Source: Acidobacteriota bacterium (GTDB lineage Bacteria; Acidobacteriota; Blastocatellia; UBA7656). Taken from it: DNA of 64,000 bases. Position numbers and translations under genes: made by a program. The notes under the pieces are model-generated. The model was given only the letters and a program-made list of their open reading frames with translations, did not search any database and was not told the DNA's origin. The DNA lies in NCBI GenBank assembly GCA_038040445.1, contig JBBPIG010000002.1, positions 62,001 through 126,000 on the forward strand, written 5' to 3'. Position 1 is the stretch's first letter, and every line of letters begins with the position of its first letter. This document shows positions 26,088 through 34,752 of this stretch, in pieces.

Positions 26088-28633
26088 GCACCGCCAATAA
26101 CCTCAACAACCAACTCCACCACGCTCGAATTATGAGCGAAGTCCTCCGCCGTGATCTGAATCGTGTAACTCCCCGACGGCAAGCCGGCCGGTATCCTCAA
26201 GTGTCCGATGTTGGCCTTTGCCTTCGCGTCCCACACAACCGGCGCCGGCAGCGAGCCGAAGATGCGCGCCGCGATCACCCGAGTGTCGCTGTCTGCTCGA
26301 ACCGTGACCACCAAATCTTCGCCGGCATGGGCGACAGTTTGATTCGACGTTTGACCCAGGGACGCTTGAAGCCGAGGCGGCCGGCTGTCTATCACAAAGC
26401 TCTTCTCTTCCTGATAGGCCCTGCCCTGCCGATCAACCAGCACCAACCGGCAGTGATAAACCCCATCAGCCATTTCGCGCGGAGCGATGAACCGCGTCTC
26501 CCAAACGTCTTCATTCTTGATGTAGGTCATTCGCTTAGTCAGACCGAATGGAAAGACGGCGGTGACTTCGGTGATCGACTCATCGGCTCGCACTTTCAGC
26601 ACAGGATCACCCGGCCGGATCACTCGCGGACGAAGCAGCGAGCGCGGCGCCGCAAGAAACGAGGTGTACGGAGTCACGAACTTGTACTTCTTCGACAGCG
26701 CAATGATCTCGTCGATCGCTTCTTTTGTTTCGCCGTCGAGCGCGATTTGCCGGAGCAGCGCATCGACGCGAGCCCGCGCCCACATTCGCGGAACATGCGG
26801 GTGCGCGTCGTCACGTTGGGGAAGCTCGACAGTTTGCGTAAGCCGAACCGGTTTGCCGGCTTCATTCCCGGTCAACGTGAGCGAAGCCGGCCCCGGGCGT
26901 TTGTAGCGGCCGACGAACGACAACCTCGCTCCGTCATAAGCCGTCGCTTCATAATCGGGATAGACCTGGTAGAAGTTCGAGGCGTCGGCGTTTTGCAGCT
27001 TCAATGAATCGATCGGGTCGCGGCCGACTTTGCTCACGAATGACTTCAGCTTGAACGAGAGATCATCAGTCTCGCGACTCCAATCGAAGTAGCCGCGAGA
27101 CGCGCGCGCCAGCTCACCCAACAATCTGAGGTTTGTGTCAGAGCCAATGCCGAACACGTACAACCGAGCTTGCGGACCGGAGTCGTTCGCCTTTTGAAAT
27201 CGATCGACTATCGCCTTCGTGCGCGTGGTCGCCAGCGTCGAGTTCCCGTCGGTGATCATCACGATCGAACGCTCTTTTCTTGAAGGCATGGCCTTCGCCA
27301 AGCTGGCCGCGCGATCCAGAGCCAAGCCTACATCGGTGCCGCCCGACAGGTAGCTCGCCTTGATGAAAGCGAGCGCGCGTTCGACTTGATCCGAACGCGC
27401 GTCTACGGCGTTGTTGCTAAAGACCGCGACGTCGTCGTTGAACAGCATCACGTTGAACGTGTCTTGTGGCGTGAGCGAGCGCAGCAGGCCTTCGGCCGCT
27501 TCGTAAGCGCGGTCGAGTTTTTCAAACTGCATCGACAGCGACGTGTCGAGCATCACTAGAATCGATCGAGCAGGCGGCGGCGAAGAAGCTCCGGGAGAGC
27601 GGCCGCCCTGGTTGAAGACGGCGGCGGCTTCGAAGTAGCCGTCAGGCTCGCGCTCGGCCAATCGCGGATCGCGGAGCTCGTCGGCGGTGATGCGTTCGGG
27701 CGCCCGGTATGCCAGGAACTCGAACGCCGTGCCTCGGACGTTCAAGCCGTAGCTGAAAGCAAAGTCTTCGGTCAGTTGAAAGTCGTTGGCCGCGAAGGTC
27801 GCCGACTTATATTGCGCCGAGTTGTCGATGAAGTTCAGCGGATAAGCTTTGCCCTTGATGCTCAGGTCGCTCATCGGAACACGCGAAGTGAGTTGCAAAC
27901 GGATCTCGAGATGACCGACCGACTGAGCGCCGTACTCGCTCGGCTTTAACGGAAACGAGAAGTAAGATTCAAGATTGTCGACCGGCAGCAATTCGGTGTA
28001 CTCGAGCTCTAGCCGTTTGGTGCCGTAGGCGGGTATGGGCGCGACCTGAACGGTGAATGCCGTGCTTGCGGTGTCTTCGCCTTCCTGCTTCAACAAACCG
28101 GGGTCGATCGATTGCAGCGCGAGGTCTGTGTAGATCTCTTCGGCGCGGCGCTTTTCGAGAATGACTCCAGGGATTCGCACGTCTCCATCCCACACCGCGA
28201 AGTCCGAGATCGACGCGGTAGTCGGGATCAAGAAAACATAGCGGCCTTCTTGAACGCGATCGGTGCGATTGCCGAAGATCTGAGTCACTCGAACGCGAGC
28301 ATACTGATTGTCGATCAGAACATTCACGCTCATTTCGTCAAGCGAGAGCACCGATGGATCGGGTTTCTCGGTGCTCGAGGGGATGAGCACGCCCGACTGA
28401 GCACGAGCGACTGCTGGCGCGAACATCAGGAAGGCGACCGCTATCAGGATCTTCGCCGACGTTCGTTCCAGAATAGACCACGTATCGCGCGGGTTGGGCG
28501 GATTTTCACGGATGATCCGTGTACATCGGTCTAATCCGCGTGATCCGTGGTCTATTCTTGCTTCATTGGACGACTCTTTTTTCAATTCGTACCAACCCGT
28601 TGAATGTGCCCACATAAACAAACCGATCATCAC
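26084..28633 (-). CDS. Exported VIT and von Willebrand factor A domain protein
   Basis: Protein of the inter-alpha-trypsin-inhibitor heavy-chain-like type. A signal-like segment (AKILIAVAFLMFAPAVARAQ) is followed by a VIT domain (about residues 95-225) and a VWA domain whose MIDAS reads DTSLS (~358), with RSILVMLDTSLSMQF around it. C-terminal beta-rich modules follow. The start is unclear: no ATG, GTG or TTG lies between the palindromic element at 28471-28557 and the signal segment, and the open frame continues through the element into the 3' end of the upstream gene. Candidates are ATG at 28633, 28630 or 28615, or TTG at 28585; the longest is given. The likely role is metal-dependent adhesion or scaffolding at the cell surface. 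Confidence 0.82.
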   Translation of the reverse strand: MMIGLFMWAHSTGWYELKKESSNEARIDHGSRGLDRCTRIIRENPPNPRDTWSILERTSAKILIAVAFLMFAPAVARAQSGVLIPSSTEKPDPSVLSLDEMSVNVLIDNQYARVRVTQIFGNRTDRVQEGRYVFLIPTTASISDFAVWDGDVRIPGVILEKRRAEEIYTDLALQSIDPGLLKQEGEDTASTAFTVQVAPIPAYGTKRLELEYTELLPVDNLESYFSFPLKPSEYGAQSVGHLEIRLQLTSRVPMSDLSIKGKAYPLNFIDNSAQYKSATFAANDFQLTEDFAFSYGLNVRGTAFEFLAYRAPERITADELRDPRLAEREPDGYFEAAAVFNQGGRSPGASSPPPARSILVMLDTSLSMQFEKLDRAYEAAEGLLRSLTPQDTFNVMLFNDDVAVFSNNAVDARSDQVERALAFIKASYLSGGTDVGLALDRAASLAKAMPSRKERSIVMITDGNSTLATTRTKAIVDRFQKANDSGPQARLYVFGIGSDTNLRLLGELARASRGYFDWSRETDDLSFKLKSFVSKVGRDPIDSLKLQNADASNFYQVYPDYEATAYDGARLSFVGRYKRPGPASLTLTGNEAGKPVRLTQTVELPQRDDAHPHVPRMWARARVDALLRQIALDGETKEAIDEIIALSKKYKFVTPYTSFLAAPRSLLRPRVIRPGDPVLKVRADESITEVTAVFPFGLTKRMTYIKNEDVWETRFIAPREMADGVYHCRLVLVDRQGRAYQEEKSFVIDSRPPRLQASLGQTSNQTVAHAGEDLVVTVRADSDTRVIAARIFGSLPAPVVWDAKAKANIGHLRIPAGLPSGSYTIQITAEDFAHNSSVVELVVEVIGGA
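28471..28557. repeat. Palindromic intergenic element with GAATAGACC ends, copy B
   Basis: About 87 bp with perfect 12-bp inverted ends (GAATAGACCACG at 28471-28482, complement at 28546-28557) and internal ATCCGTG/CACGGAT motifs, related to 17782-17870. It occupies the place where the start of the VIT/VWA gene should be and has no stop in that frame. Confidence 0.75.
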
Positions 28634-30596
28634 TCGTTATCGCCGTGACGTTCTGAGACGCCAGTCCAGCGCTGATCCGAGACCATTTTCGATCGCGCGT
28701 ATTATAGACTAAAAGCCCCCGGTCGCTAGTCCCAACATAAAGCCGCTCTCCATCGTAATGCATCGCGTTCTGATTGACCTCGACCTTCCCAATCTCATCG
28801 CCGAAGGTCATCCACTCGCCGGTAGGAAGCAGGGCGTCTACGCCGCCGCCGTTGGTGCCCACATAAAGCGTGCCATCCGCTTCCGCAAGCGCGGTCACCC
28901 AATCATGCGATAAGCGCGAATTCGAAGTCTTGTAGGTGCGTAAGACTCTCAAGCCCTCGATCTCGGCGAGACCAGCCAGGCTCCCGGCGAATAGGCGAGA
29001 GCCTACCGCGGCCGACGTATAGAGATGATTGCTCGCAAGCCCGTGAAACGCGGTGATCGAGCGAGTCCGGCCGCCGATGACTTCGGTCAGCCCTCCCGCC
29101 GTCGCAAGCACCACCGCCCGGCCCTGGATACCCCGCAGGTTCTCCAAAGCCCGTCCGCCGGTCGTAGCCAACAACCGCGAATCGATATCAGCAAGGGTGA
29201 CGTGCGCAACCGAATCGTTTATCAAGCCGCTTTGCTCGCGGGTCATCACCGTTTGTTTCAAAGCGCCGCCGAACACCACCAGCCCCCGCGACGTCGCGGC
29301 CAACATTCGGTCCTCGCGGTTGTCAAAAGCGAGGTGATTGATCTCGCGCACGCGATCGTCTTCGATGTGGGAGAGCCGTTCGCTTGTTTCCGCCGAGATC
29401 AAATCGATTCCGCGATCGAAGTACCCAACCCACAACCTGCCCGCTCCGTCAGACGCGAGCGCGGTTATGTGACCTGAGCTCAAGACTCGATCGCCTACAA
29501 GCGGTGCAGCCAGGGATTCAAACGCGGGGCTGCTGCCTCGCTCATCGCGCACGAACGCTCCCTCGGAAGTCAACGCCCACAGTTTGCCGTCACTCGCGCA
29601 AACTATCGCCGGCGCGGAAGCCGGTATGCCCGCGGCTTCAGACAGACTCGATCTGCTTTCATTAGCGCGGCCTCGCCTACTCCCCACGTTGGCATTCAGA
29701 TCGACGATGCCGCCGCCAAACAGGCCAGCCCACAAATGCTCACCGCTGACCGCAAGCGAGGTGATGTTCGGGCGATTCGAGATCGGCTTGATCTCATTTG
29801 CTTCATTGAGCGCGACAACTGCGAAGTCGGTCGCAATCGCGACCGATCCTTTATCGGACGAACTCGCCGGCAGCACGCTCATCGCCGTCACGTGCGGAGA
29901 GGGCAGCCCTTCATTCGTAGTGAGGTGTTCGATATGGGCCTCGCGCCAGACGTACAACCCGCTGTCTTGAGTCCCGATGTACAGCCGTGACTCGAACGGC
30001 AGCAGCGCAGTCACTCGGCTGAAATCGGCTCCTGTAGCCGAGTTGAATCGGCGCGAGAACTGCTGGCCGTCGTATTCGAATAGCCCTCCATCGAGGGTGC
30101 CAATCAGGAGTTCGCTCTCGGTTGGAACCAGAACGCTGACGCGCGTCGCCTTGGGCCTCGCGAAGCGGTAACCGGTAAACCCGTTCCCATCAAACGCCAC
30201 AAGCCCGGCACTCGCGGTGCCGGCAAACAGCCGCTCGCGAAAAACAGCCAACGCGGTCAGGTCGTTGTCAGGCAATCCATCGAGCGTGGTAAATCGCCGC
30301 TTAACATTGCCACCCTCATCGAGAGCGATCAGCCCGCCGGACGTCGCCAGGTAACGGACCCCCTTGAAGCTTGCGACGGCTCGCACATCGGAGGCGTTCA
30401 GATACAAAGTCAGACCGTCAGTCAAAGGCGCGCGCAACGAGTGCTCTTCGACTTCGACGCGCGTTGCCGCCGTCTGGCGTTCTCGCTCACCGGCGAGGCT
30501 CCGGTTGAGCCGGACGATATAAATAAGGATGACGGCAATCAGCAACGAAGCGCCCAACGCCGCTGCGATGAGCGCCCGGCCGCGAGTAAGTTTCAT
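28563..30596 (-). CDS. Membrane-anchored beta-propeller protein (two-component-regulator propeller repeats)
   Basis: One N-terminal transmembrane helix (MKLTRGRALIAAALGASLLIAVILIYIV, in parts) followed by about 600 residues of blade repeats of the regulator-propeller type. Examples are FTTLDGLPDNDLTALAVF, TTNEGLPSPHVTAMSVL and YVGTNGGGVDALLPTGEW. Such domains form the extracytoplasmic sensor of hybrid histidine kinases, but here no kinase follows, so it is a stand-alone sensor or scaffold. An ATG seven codons upstream (30617) is also possible; 30596 gives the better signal-anchor start. It lies just upstream of the VIT/VWA gene on the same strand. Confidence 0.8.
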   Translation of the reverse strand: MKLTRGRALIAAALGASLLIAVILIYIVRLNRSLAGERERQTAATRVEVEEHSLRAPLTDGLTLYLNASDVRAVASFKGVRYLATSGGLIALDEGGNVKRRFTTLDGLPDNDLTALAVFRERLFAGTASAGLVAFDGNGFTGYRFARPKATRVSVLVPTESELLIGTLDGGLFEYDGQQFSRRFNSATGADFSRVTALLPFESRLYIGTQDSGLYVWREAHIEHLTTNEGLPSPHVTAMSVLPASSSDKGSVAIATDFAVVALNEANEIKPISNRPNITSLAVSGEHLWAGLFGGGIVDLNANVGSRRGRANESRSSLSEAAGIPASAPAIVCASDGKLWALTSEGAFVRDERGSSPAFESLAAPLVGDRVLSSGHITALASDGAGRLWVGYFDRGIDLISAETSERLSHIEDDRVREINHLAFDNREDRMLAATSRGLVVFGGALKQTVMTREQSGLINDSVAHVTLADIDSRLLATTGGRALENLRGIQGRAVVLATAGGLTEVIGGRTRSITAFHGLASNHLYTSAAVGSRLFAGSLAGLAEIEGLRVLRTYKTSNSRLSHDWVTALAEADGTLYVGTNGGGVDALLPTGEWMTFGDEIGKVEVNQNAMHYDGERLYVGTSDRGLLVYNTRDRKWSRISAGLASQNVTAITSDDRFVYVGTFNGLVRIEKRVVQ

Positions 30597-30745
30597 CTTG
30601 TGAATGAGAGCGCACATCCGAAGTCGTTTGCCGGTTGAGTTAGATGCGGCAAATCGGAACGCGGATGAACAAAGCTATAAAAAAAGTTGCCCACCGGATT
30701 TCACCCGCTTGTTCATCCGTATTCGAATTTATCTGTAGACGCGGA

Positions 30746-30774
30746 TTGACAATGAAGCAGGGTAAAAATATAGT
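30746..30774 (+). promoter_or_regulatory. Strong sigma70-type promoter for pgsA
   Basis: TTGACA (30746-30751), 17-base spacer, TATAGT (30769-30774). The predicted transcript begins near 30781, about 90 bases before the TTG start of pgsA. Confidence 0.7.
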
Positions 30775-30870
30775 CAAGCAGGTAAGAAGCAAGGATGTGC
30801 CGCTTCGACTAATCGCCCTCGTCTTGGCTTTAACGTTTGTGCCCAAGAGACTAATTCAGGAAACTGGAAC

Positions 30871-31653
30871 TTGAACCTTCCGAACGCGCTAACGCTGTCC
30901 AGAATATTCGTCGTCCCATTGCTGGTCGTCGTCCTGCTGACGAAATTCCCAAGCGACTGGCTGGGCATACCTCAACAACTGTTCGGGCTTGCTTTGTTCG
31001 TAGGCGCTTCAATCACGGACTGGGCAGACGGCTACATCGCGAGAAAGCGCGGACAGGTGTCTACACTGGGTATCCTGCTGGATCCGATCGCCGACAAGTT
31101 GCTCATCTCTGCCGCGCTGGTGTCGTTGGTCGAGAACCGGCTCGCGCCTGCCTGGGCGATCGTGATCATCATCGGCCGCGAGTTTGCCGTGTCGGGATTG
31201 CGGTCGATCGCCGCCGCCGAAGGCTTCACCATCAGCGCATCAAAGAAGGCCAAGTTCAAGATGCTGACCCAGGTGATCTCGGTGACGCTGTTGATTCTGG
31301 GAAGCTCGCCTGGCGGACCCTCAGGGCTTCAGCCGCCGAACGGGGTCAACTCCGAAGTCCCCTTCGCTTCGTTCGGAGAGATGGGCCGCACGCTCGCGAC
31401 AATCGCGAGCAACGGAGCGATGTCGCTCGATGAGTTCCGCATACTCTGCTACGGCGCGGGCCGCGCGATGCTGTGGCTCGTAGTGTTCTTTGCGTTGTGG
31501 TCGATGTACGACTACTTCACCAAGTTCTACGGCAAGGTGCGCGATCGCATCGAAGTTCGCGAACGCCGCCGCTCTCGCATCCTTCGCCGCCGAAGAAGAA
31601 AGACTCCCGCCGCCGTGCTGGGCTCAACCCGCGGTGACGGAGTAAATGGATGA
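30871..31653 (+). CDS. pgsA: CDP-diacylglycerol--glycerol-3-phosphate 3-phosphatidyltransferase
   Basis: Makes phosphatidylglycerophosphate from CDP-diacylglycerol and glycerol-3-phosphate, the committed step to phosphatidylglycerol, in the inner membrane. The CDP-alcohol phosphotransferase motif is complete: DWADGYIARKRG...LLDPIADK (D-x2-DG-x2-AR-x8-G-x3-D-x3-D). There are several membrane helices. At 260 residues it is longer than usual because of a loop near residue 150 and a basic C-terminal tail (RERRRSRILRRRRRK). The start is TTG at 30871 with AGGA upstream and MNLPNALTLSRI as expected for the family. CdsA, which makes its substrate, is also in this window at 52076. Confidence 0.93.
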   Translation: MNLPNALTLSRIFVVPLLVVVLLTKFPSDWLGIPQQLFGLALFVGASITDWADGYIARKRGQVSTLGILLDPIADKLLISAALVSLVENRLAPAWAIVIIIGREFAVSGLRSIAAAEGFTISASKKAKFKMLTQVISVTLLILGSSPGGPSGLQPPNGVNSEVPFASFGEMGRTLATIASNGAMSLDEFRILCYGAGRAMLWLVVFFALWSMYDYFTKFYGKVRDRIEVRERRRSRILRRRRRKTPAAVLGSTRGDGVNG

Positions 31654-31661
31654 AGGACCGC

Positions 31662-31735
<74 letters not shown>

Positions 31736-31756
31736 GCGCGTCGCTCGCTCCCCCGG

Positions 31757-33538
31757 TCACTCTCCGCTCCCAATGAGCGAAGCTATCGAGCTGAAATTCC
31801 CTACCGCTGAATGAGTCTGAGTGTAGACGCCGTAGCTGCGAAACTCTGTAAAGCTTATTGAGGGCGGCAGACGATCGATCGCTTTTCGCGCCTCATCTCG
31901 ATCCAGTAACTCTTGTGAGCCGTCGCTGACACGCATCAACTTCGAGATCCCAAGCAATAGCTTTCCGGCATCTTCAACTCGAGGACGATAAGAGACTATC
32001 GAAGCTTCAGCCGGACGAGTCGAGAGACCTTGTTTGAGCCGCTCATCACCGTCGATGCCGTCACGGTTCGCTTGCGTGGCGATGATCGTCCCAATCTGAT
32101 CGCGGGTCCCGAGTACGAGAAAGTCTCCAACAAAAGCCGCCGCGCGCCGGTCCTCGTTCGACGAAACCAGGACTTCGATGCCGGTGTCTTGTTCGGCCGT
32201 AATCCTGGCCGCTTTGCGAGCCAAATACCTGTTTACGATCGGCGCGATTCGAGACCGGTCATTCACACGAAGAAGCATCATTCTCGGTTGGCTCGGTTGG
32301 CTCGGTTGGCTGTCGCCGAAACTGACCACCGCGATTTCGCTACCCAGCGCATCGCCGACCGAATCCGACGGCGCAAGCCCGTATGGTTCGCGAAAGCTTA
32401 TGACGAACTCTCGAAGCGCAACACCCGCTACTACATCGATATTTGGCGAGAGCTGTTTAAGAACGCGCTCGGGCAGCTCACCGGCTCCTTCCACATTCAG
32501 GAGCACCAGGCTCTCGATGGTCCGGGGGATCATTCCCAGCGACGCAAAGCCCGCTTGCGAAGCCGACTTCAAGGATTGACTCAACGCTTCCGCGATCTGC
32601 GGACGCAGAACCGTAAGATATGTTTCGGTGACCCCGCCTTCTCCGAACTCAGAAGAATAAAGCACCCCGGCTCCGGCTTGCTTCGAGATATGCTCGATAA
32701 GATCGGCAAACAAGCTGATGCCCTCAGGCACAGGTCCGCGACCGGCGATCAACACCGGCCACAACTCCACAAGCTTCTCGATCCCGCTCGGCGTCACATA
32801 CGCGAAGGCCGACGGGTCGCGTCCAACCTCCGGGCGCATCCGCTTAAGCGTCGAATCTTCGGCGAGAGCAGCGGCGCGCCCAGCGATCGCGTCGAGGCAC
32901 AACTTCATCGCGTTCGCTTGATTGGCTACGATTATGACGCTTCCCGTGGATGAAACTACCAACTGCCGCGTAGCGTCCGGGCCATGGAAAACCAGCAAAC
33001 GCGAACCGCGATAGTCATCCGAGAGCTCAACAACGGATTCTCCGTAGATACGCTGTGCAATCAGCGAGGCTCGCTCACCCACAAGCCGGGACGCAGTCTC
33101 GGGGTTCGAATGAGTCTCGATTATCAGCGCAAAATCGGGCTTCAGATGAAGGTAGGCGCCCTCTTCAGTCTCTCCCGCTTTGGACTCAATGCCGGTGATC
33201 GCGATGGCGTATTGAGCGCGGCCGGCAACCACGGCTTCGTCGGGACCGAGACCGGAGCGGCCAATCAAGTCTGCCGCGAAGCCAACCTGTCGAAGCTGAC
33301 TGGAAAGCCCGAGCACCGGCGCCAGTTCGCGCCAGGCCTTCGTGCTTGTCAGACCATCGATCAGATCTGCAAGATTGTTGATCTCGACATACGCCAGAAC
33401 GTCCTTCGGCACATAGCGATCCATCGCGACTCGGGGCGGGCGGCGCAAAGCGAAGAAACCGGCGACTACCAGACCAACTACGAGGACCGAAGAAGCGATA
33501 ATGATTTTCTTTCGAGTTAGGGCATCGCGAAGCTTCAT
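31757..33538 (-). CDS. Membrane-anchored protein resembling DUF3352
   Basis: A 593-residue protein with an N-terminal anchor (KKIIIASSVLVVGLVVAGFFAL) and a large extracytoplasmic region. The start of the mature domain (MDRYVPKDVLAYVEINNLADLIDGL) follows the DUF3352 pattern, in which a proline and a YVEINNL-type strand open the domain. The gene at 15911-17761 is of similar design. A 9-base DNA repeat encodes QPSQPSQPR near residue 415. No catalytic residues are evident. The function is unknown. Confidence 0.78.
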   Translation of the reverse strand: MKLRDALTRKKIIIASSVLVVGLVVAGFFALRRPPRVAMDRYVPKDVLAYVEINNLADLIDGLTSTKAWRELAPVLGLSSQLRQVGFAADLIGRSGLGPDEAVVAGRAQYAIAITGIESKAGETEEGAYLHLKPDFALIIETHSNPETASRLVGERASLIAQRIYGESVVELSDDYRGSRLLVFHGPDATRQLVVSSTGSVIIVANQANAMKLCLDAIAGRAAALAEDSTLKRMRPEVGRDPSAFAYVTPSGIEKLVELWPVLIAGRGPVPEGISLFADLIEHISKQAGAGVLYSSEFGEGGVTETYLTVLRPQIAEALSQSLKSASQAGFASLGMIPRTIESLVLLNVEGAGELPERVLKQLSPNIDVVAGVALREFVISFREPYGLAPSDSVGDALGSEIAVVSFGDSQPSQPSQPRMMLLRVNDRSRIAPIVNRYLARKAARITAEQDTGIEVLVSSNEDRRAAAFVGDFLVLGTRDQIGTIIATQANRDGIDGDERLKQGLSTRPAEASIVSYRPRVEDAGKLLLGISKLMRVSDGSQELLDRDEARKAIDRLPPSISFTEFRSYGVYTQTHSAVGNFSSIASLIGSGE

Positions 33539-33597
33539 AAGGATGAATGTAGCATGGCGGGTGTTCAGCGGTCAGGGTGAAGGAGTCTAGGGGCTGG

Positions 33598-33647
33598 AGA
33601 ATTGAAAATTGAAAATTTTCAATTTGCAATTGTCAATTTTCAATTCC
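33598..33647. repeat. AT-rich heptad hairpin (AATTGAA units)
   Basis: AATTGAA steps on the left and TTCAATT-type steps on the right form an inverted repeat between the divergent DUF3352-like gene and the zinc-ribbon gene. A TATAAT box at 33675-33680 lies just beyond, without a good -35, and may serve the zinc-ribbon gene. Confidence 0.7.
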
Positions 33648-33726
33648 GGCTCCCGATCAACCTGTTCCCTCGTGTATAATTCCCGCCGAGCCCTCACAAC
33701 CACTCAGCCCCGAGAGTGAGAAACCC

Positions 33727-34689
33727 TTGAGCCAAGACGTGACTAACTGCCCGCGCTGTCAGCGGCGAACGCCTGCCGCTCGCGGCGAATGTATCTACTG
33801 CGGCGAGTCATTGCCGTTCGCAAGCATCCAGTCCGCGCCGCCTCAGCGGAACATCGATCCCGCCGATCACGCGTTCAACACAATACTCGAGCCCTTCCCC
33901 GCACGCTCCCCCGCGCGCTCCAATGAAAGCGTTGTTGTGGCGTTTGCCTCCGCGCTGCAGCTCGAGCTGGCGGAAGCCGAGGCGTTGATCGGCGCGGAAA
34001 AGCCCGTTCCGCTCGCGCGGAGCCGCACTCGCGCTGAAGCCGAGATGATCGTCGCGCTGGTTCGCACATGCGGATTGAGAGCCGTTGTGGTTGCCGATGA
34101 AGAAATGCAGCTTGACCGCGAACTTCTCCGCGCGCGCCGCCTCACTTTGACTGACGACCAGATTCGGGTCTTTCACTCCGGCGCGGAGATGACCGTGAAC
34201 AAAGCCGAAATAAAACTGCTGGTGCTGGGCGAGCTGCGCAACAAGCGTGTGGACTATACGGAGGGCATCGGCCGAAGGAGCGCTCAGCCGGCCAGCGTGC
34301 TTGATACGTCCGAGTATCGTTCAGAAGAAACGTTGCTCGACGTTTACACCGCTTCTTTGGATCAGAGTTTCCGAATCAAGTCCGATGCGTTCGACTATTC
34401 CGGATTGGTTTCGCCGCTGTCGGTCAGATCGGATATGAACTTCCGGGCGGCGGTCGCGACTCTGCGTGCTGCTACGCCCGGCGCGATAGTTGATGAGGAT
34501 TTCCCGAAGGTAAGAAGCTTGCTCGAGCATGCATGGCCGGAGCGGACTCGCAATGAATCACGCGGCATCAAGCGGACTGGCTTAGCGTTTCGCGCCGTCG
34601 CGCGGGCGAGTTTGATCAGCGACCACCGCGATCAGTTCGATCGCTACTCGAGGCTTATGTTTCTTTCGCTCGCTCGCCGGACAACTTAG
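33727..34689 (+). CDS. Zinc-ribbon protein of unknown function
   Basis: A 320-residue soluble protein. It opens with a zinc ribbon (CPRC...CIYC, about residues 8-26). The rest is alpha/beta with no motif I recognise; RSRTRAEAEMIVALVRTCGLRAVVV could be a nucleotide- or ligand-binding half-fold. The start is TTG at 33727 after GAGTGAG. It converges on the zinc-ribbon pseudokinase-phosphatase gene; both begin with a CxxC...CxxC ribbon, which hints at related regulation, but no direct link is shown. Confidence 0.7.
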   Translation: MSQDVTNCPRCQRRTPAARGECIYCGESLPFASIQSAPPQRNIDPADHAFNTILEPFPARSPARSNESVVVAFASALQLELAEAEALIGAEKPVPLARSRTRAEAEMIVALVRTCGLRAVVVADEEMQLDRELLRARRLTLTDDQIRVFHSGAEMTVNKAEIKLLVLGELRNKRVDYTEGIGRRSAQPASVLDTSEYRSEETLLDVYTASLDQSFRIKSDAFDYSGLVSPLSVRSDMNFRAAVATLRAATPGAIVDEDFPKVRSLLEHAWPERTRNESRGIKRTGLAFRAVARASLISDHRDQFDRYSRLMFLSLARRTT

Positions 34690-34752
34690 GCGCAAAGGAT
34701 TTGGCCTTGAAACTGTTTAGCTTAAGTTGGGGCCCTATGTTGGGGGGGGGTA

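Noticed and set aside
30644-30874. 76-codon frame ending in a TTGA overlap with pgsA
   Set aside because: It starts before the well-formed promoter, and the translation has no recognisable pattern; the overlap is probably chance.
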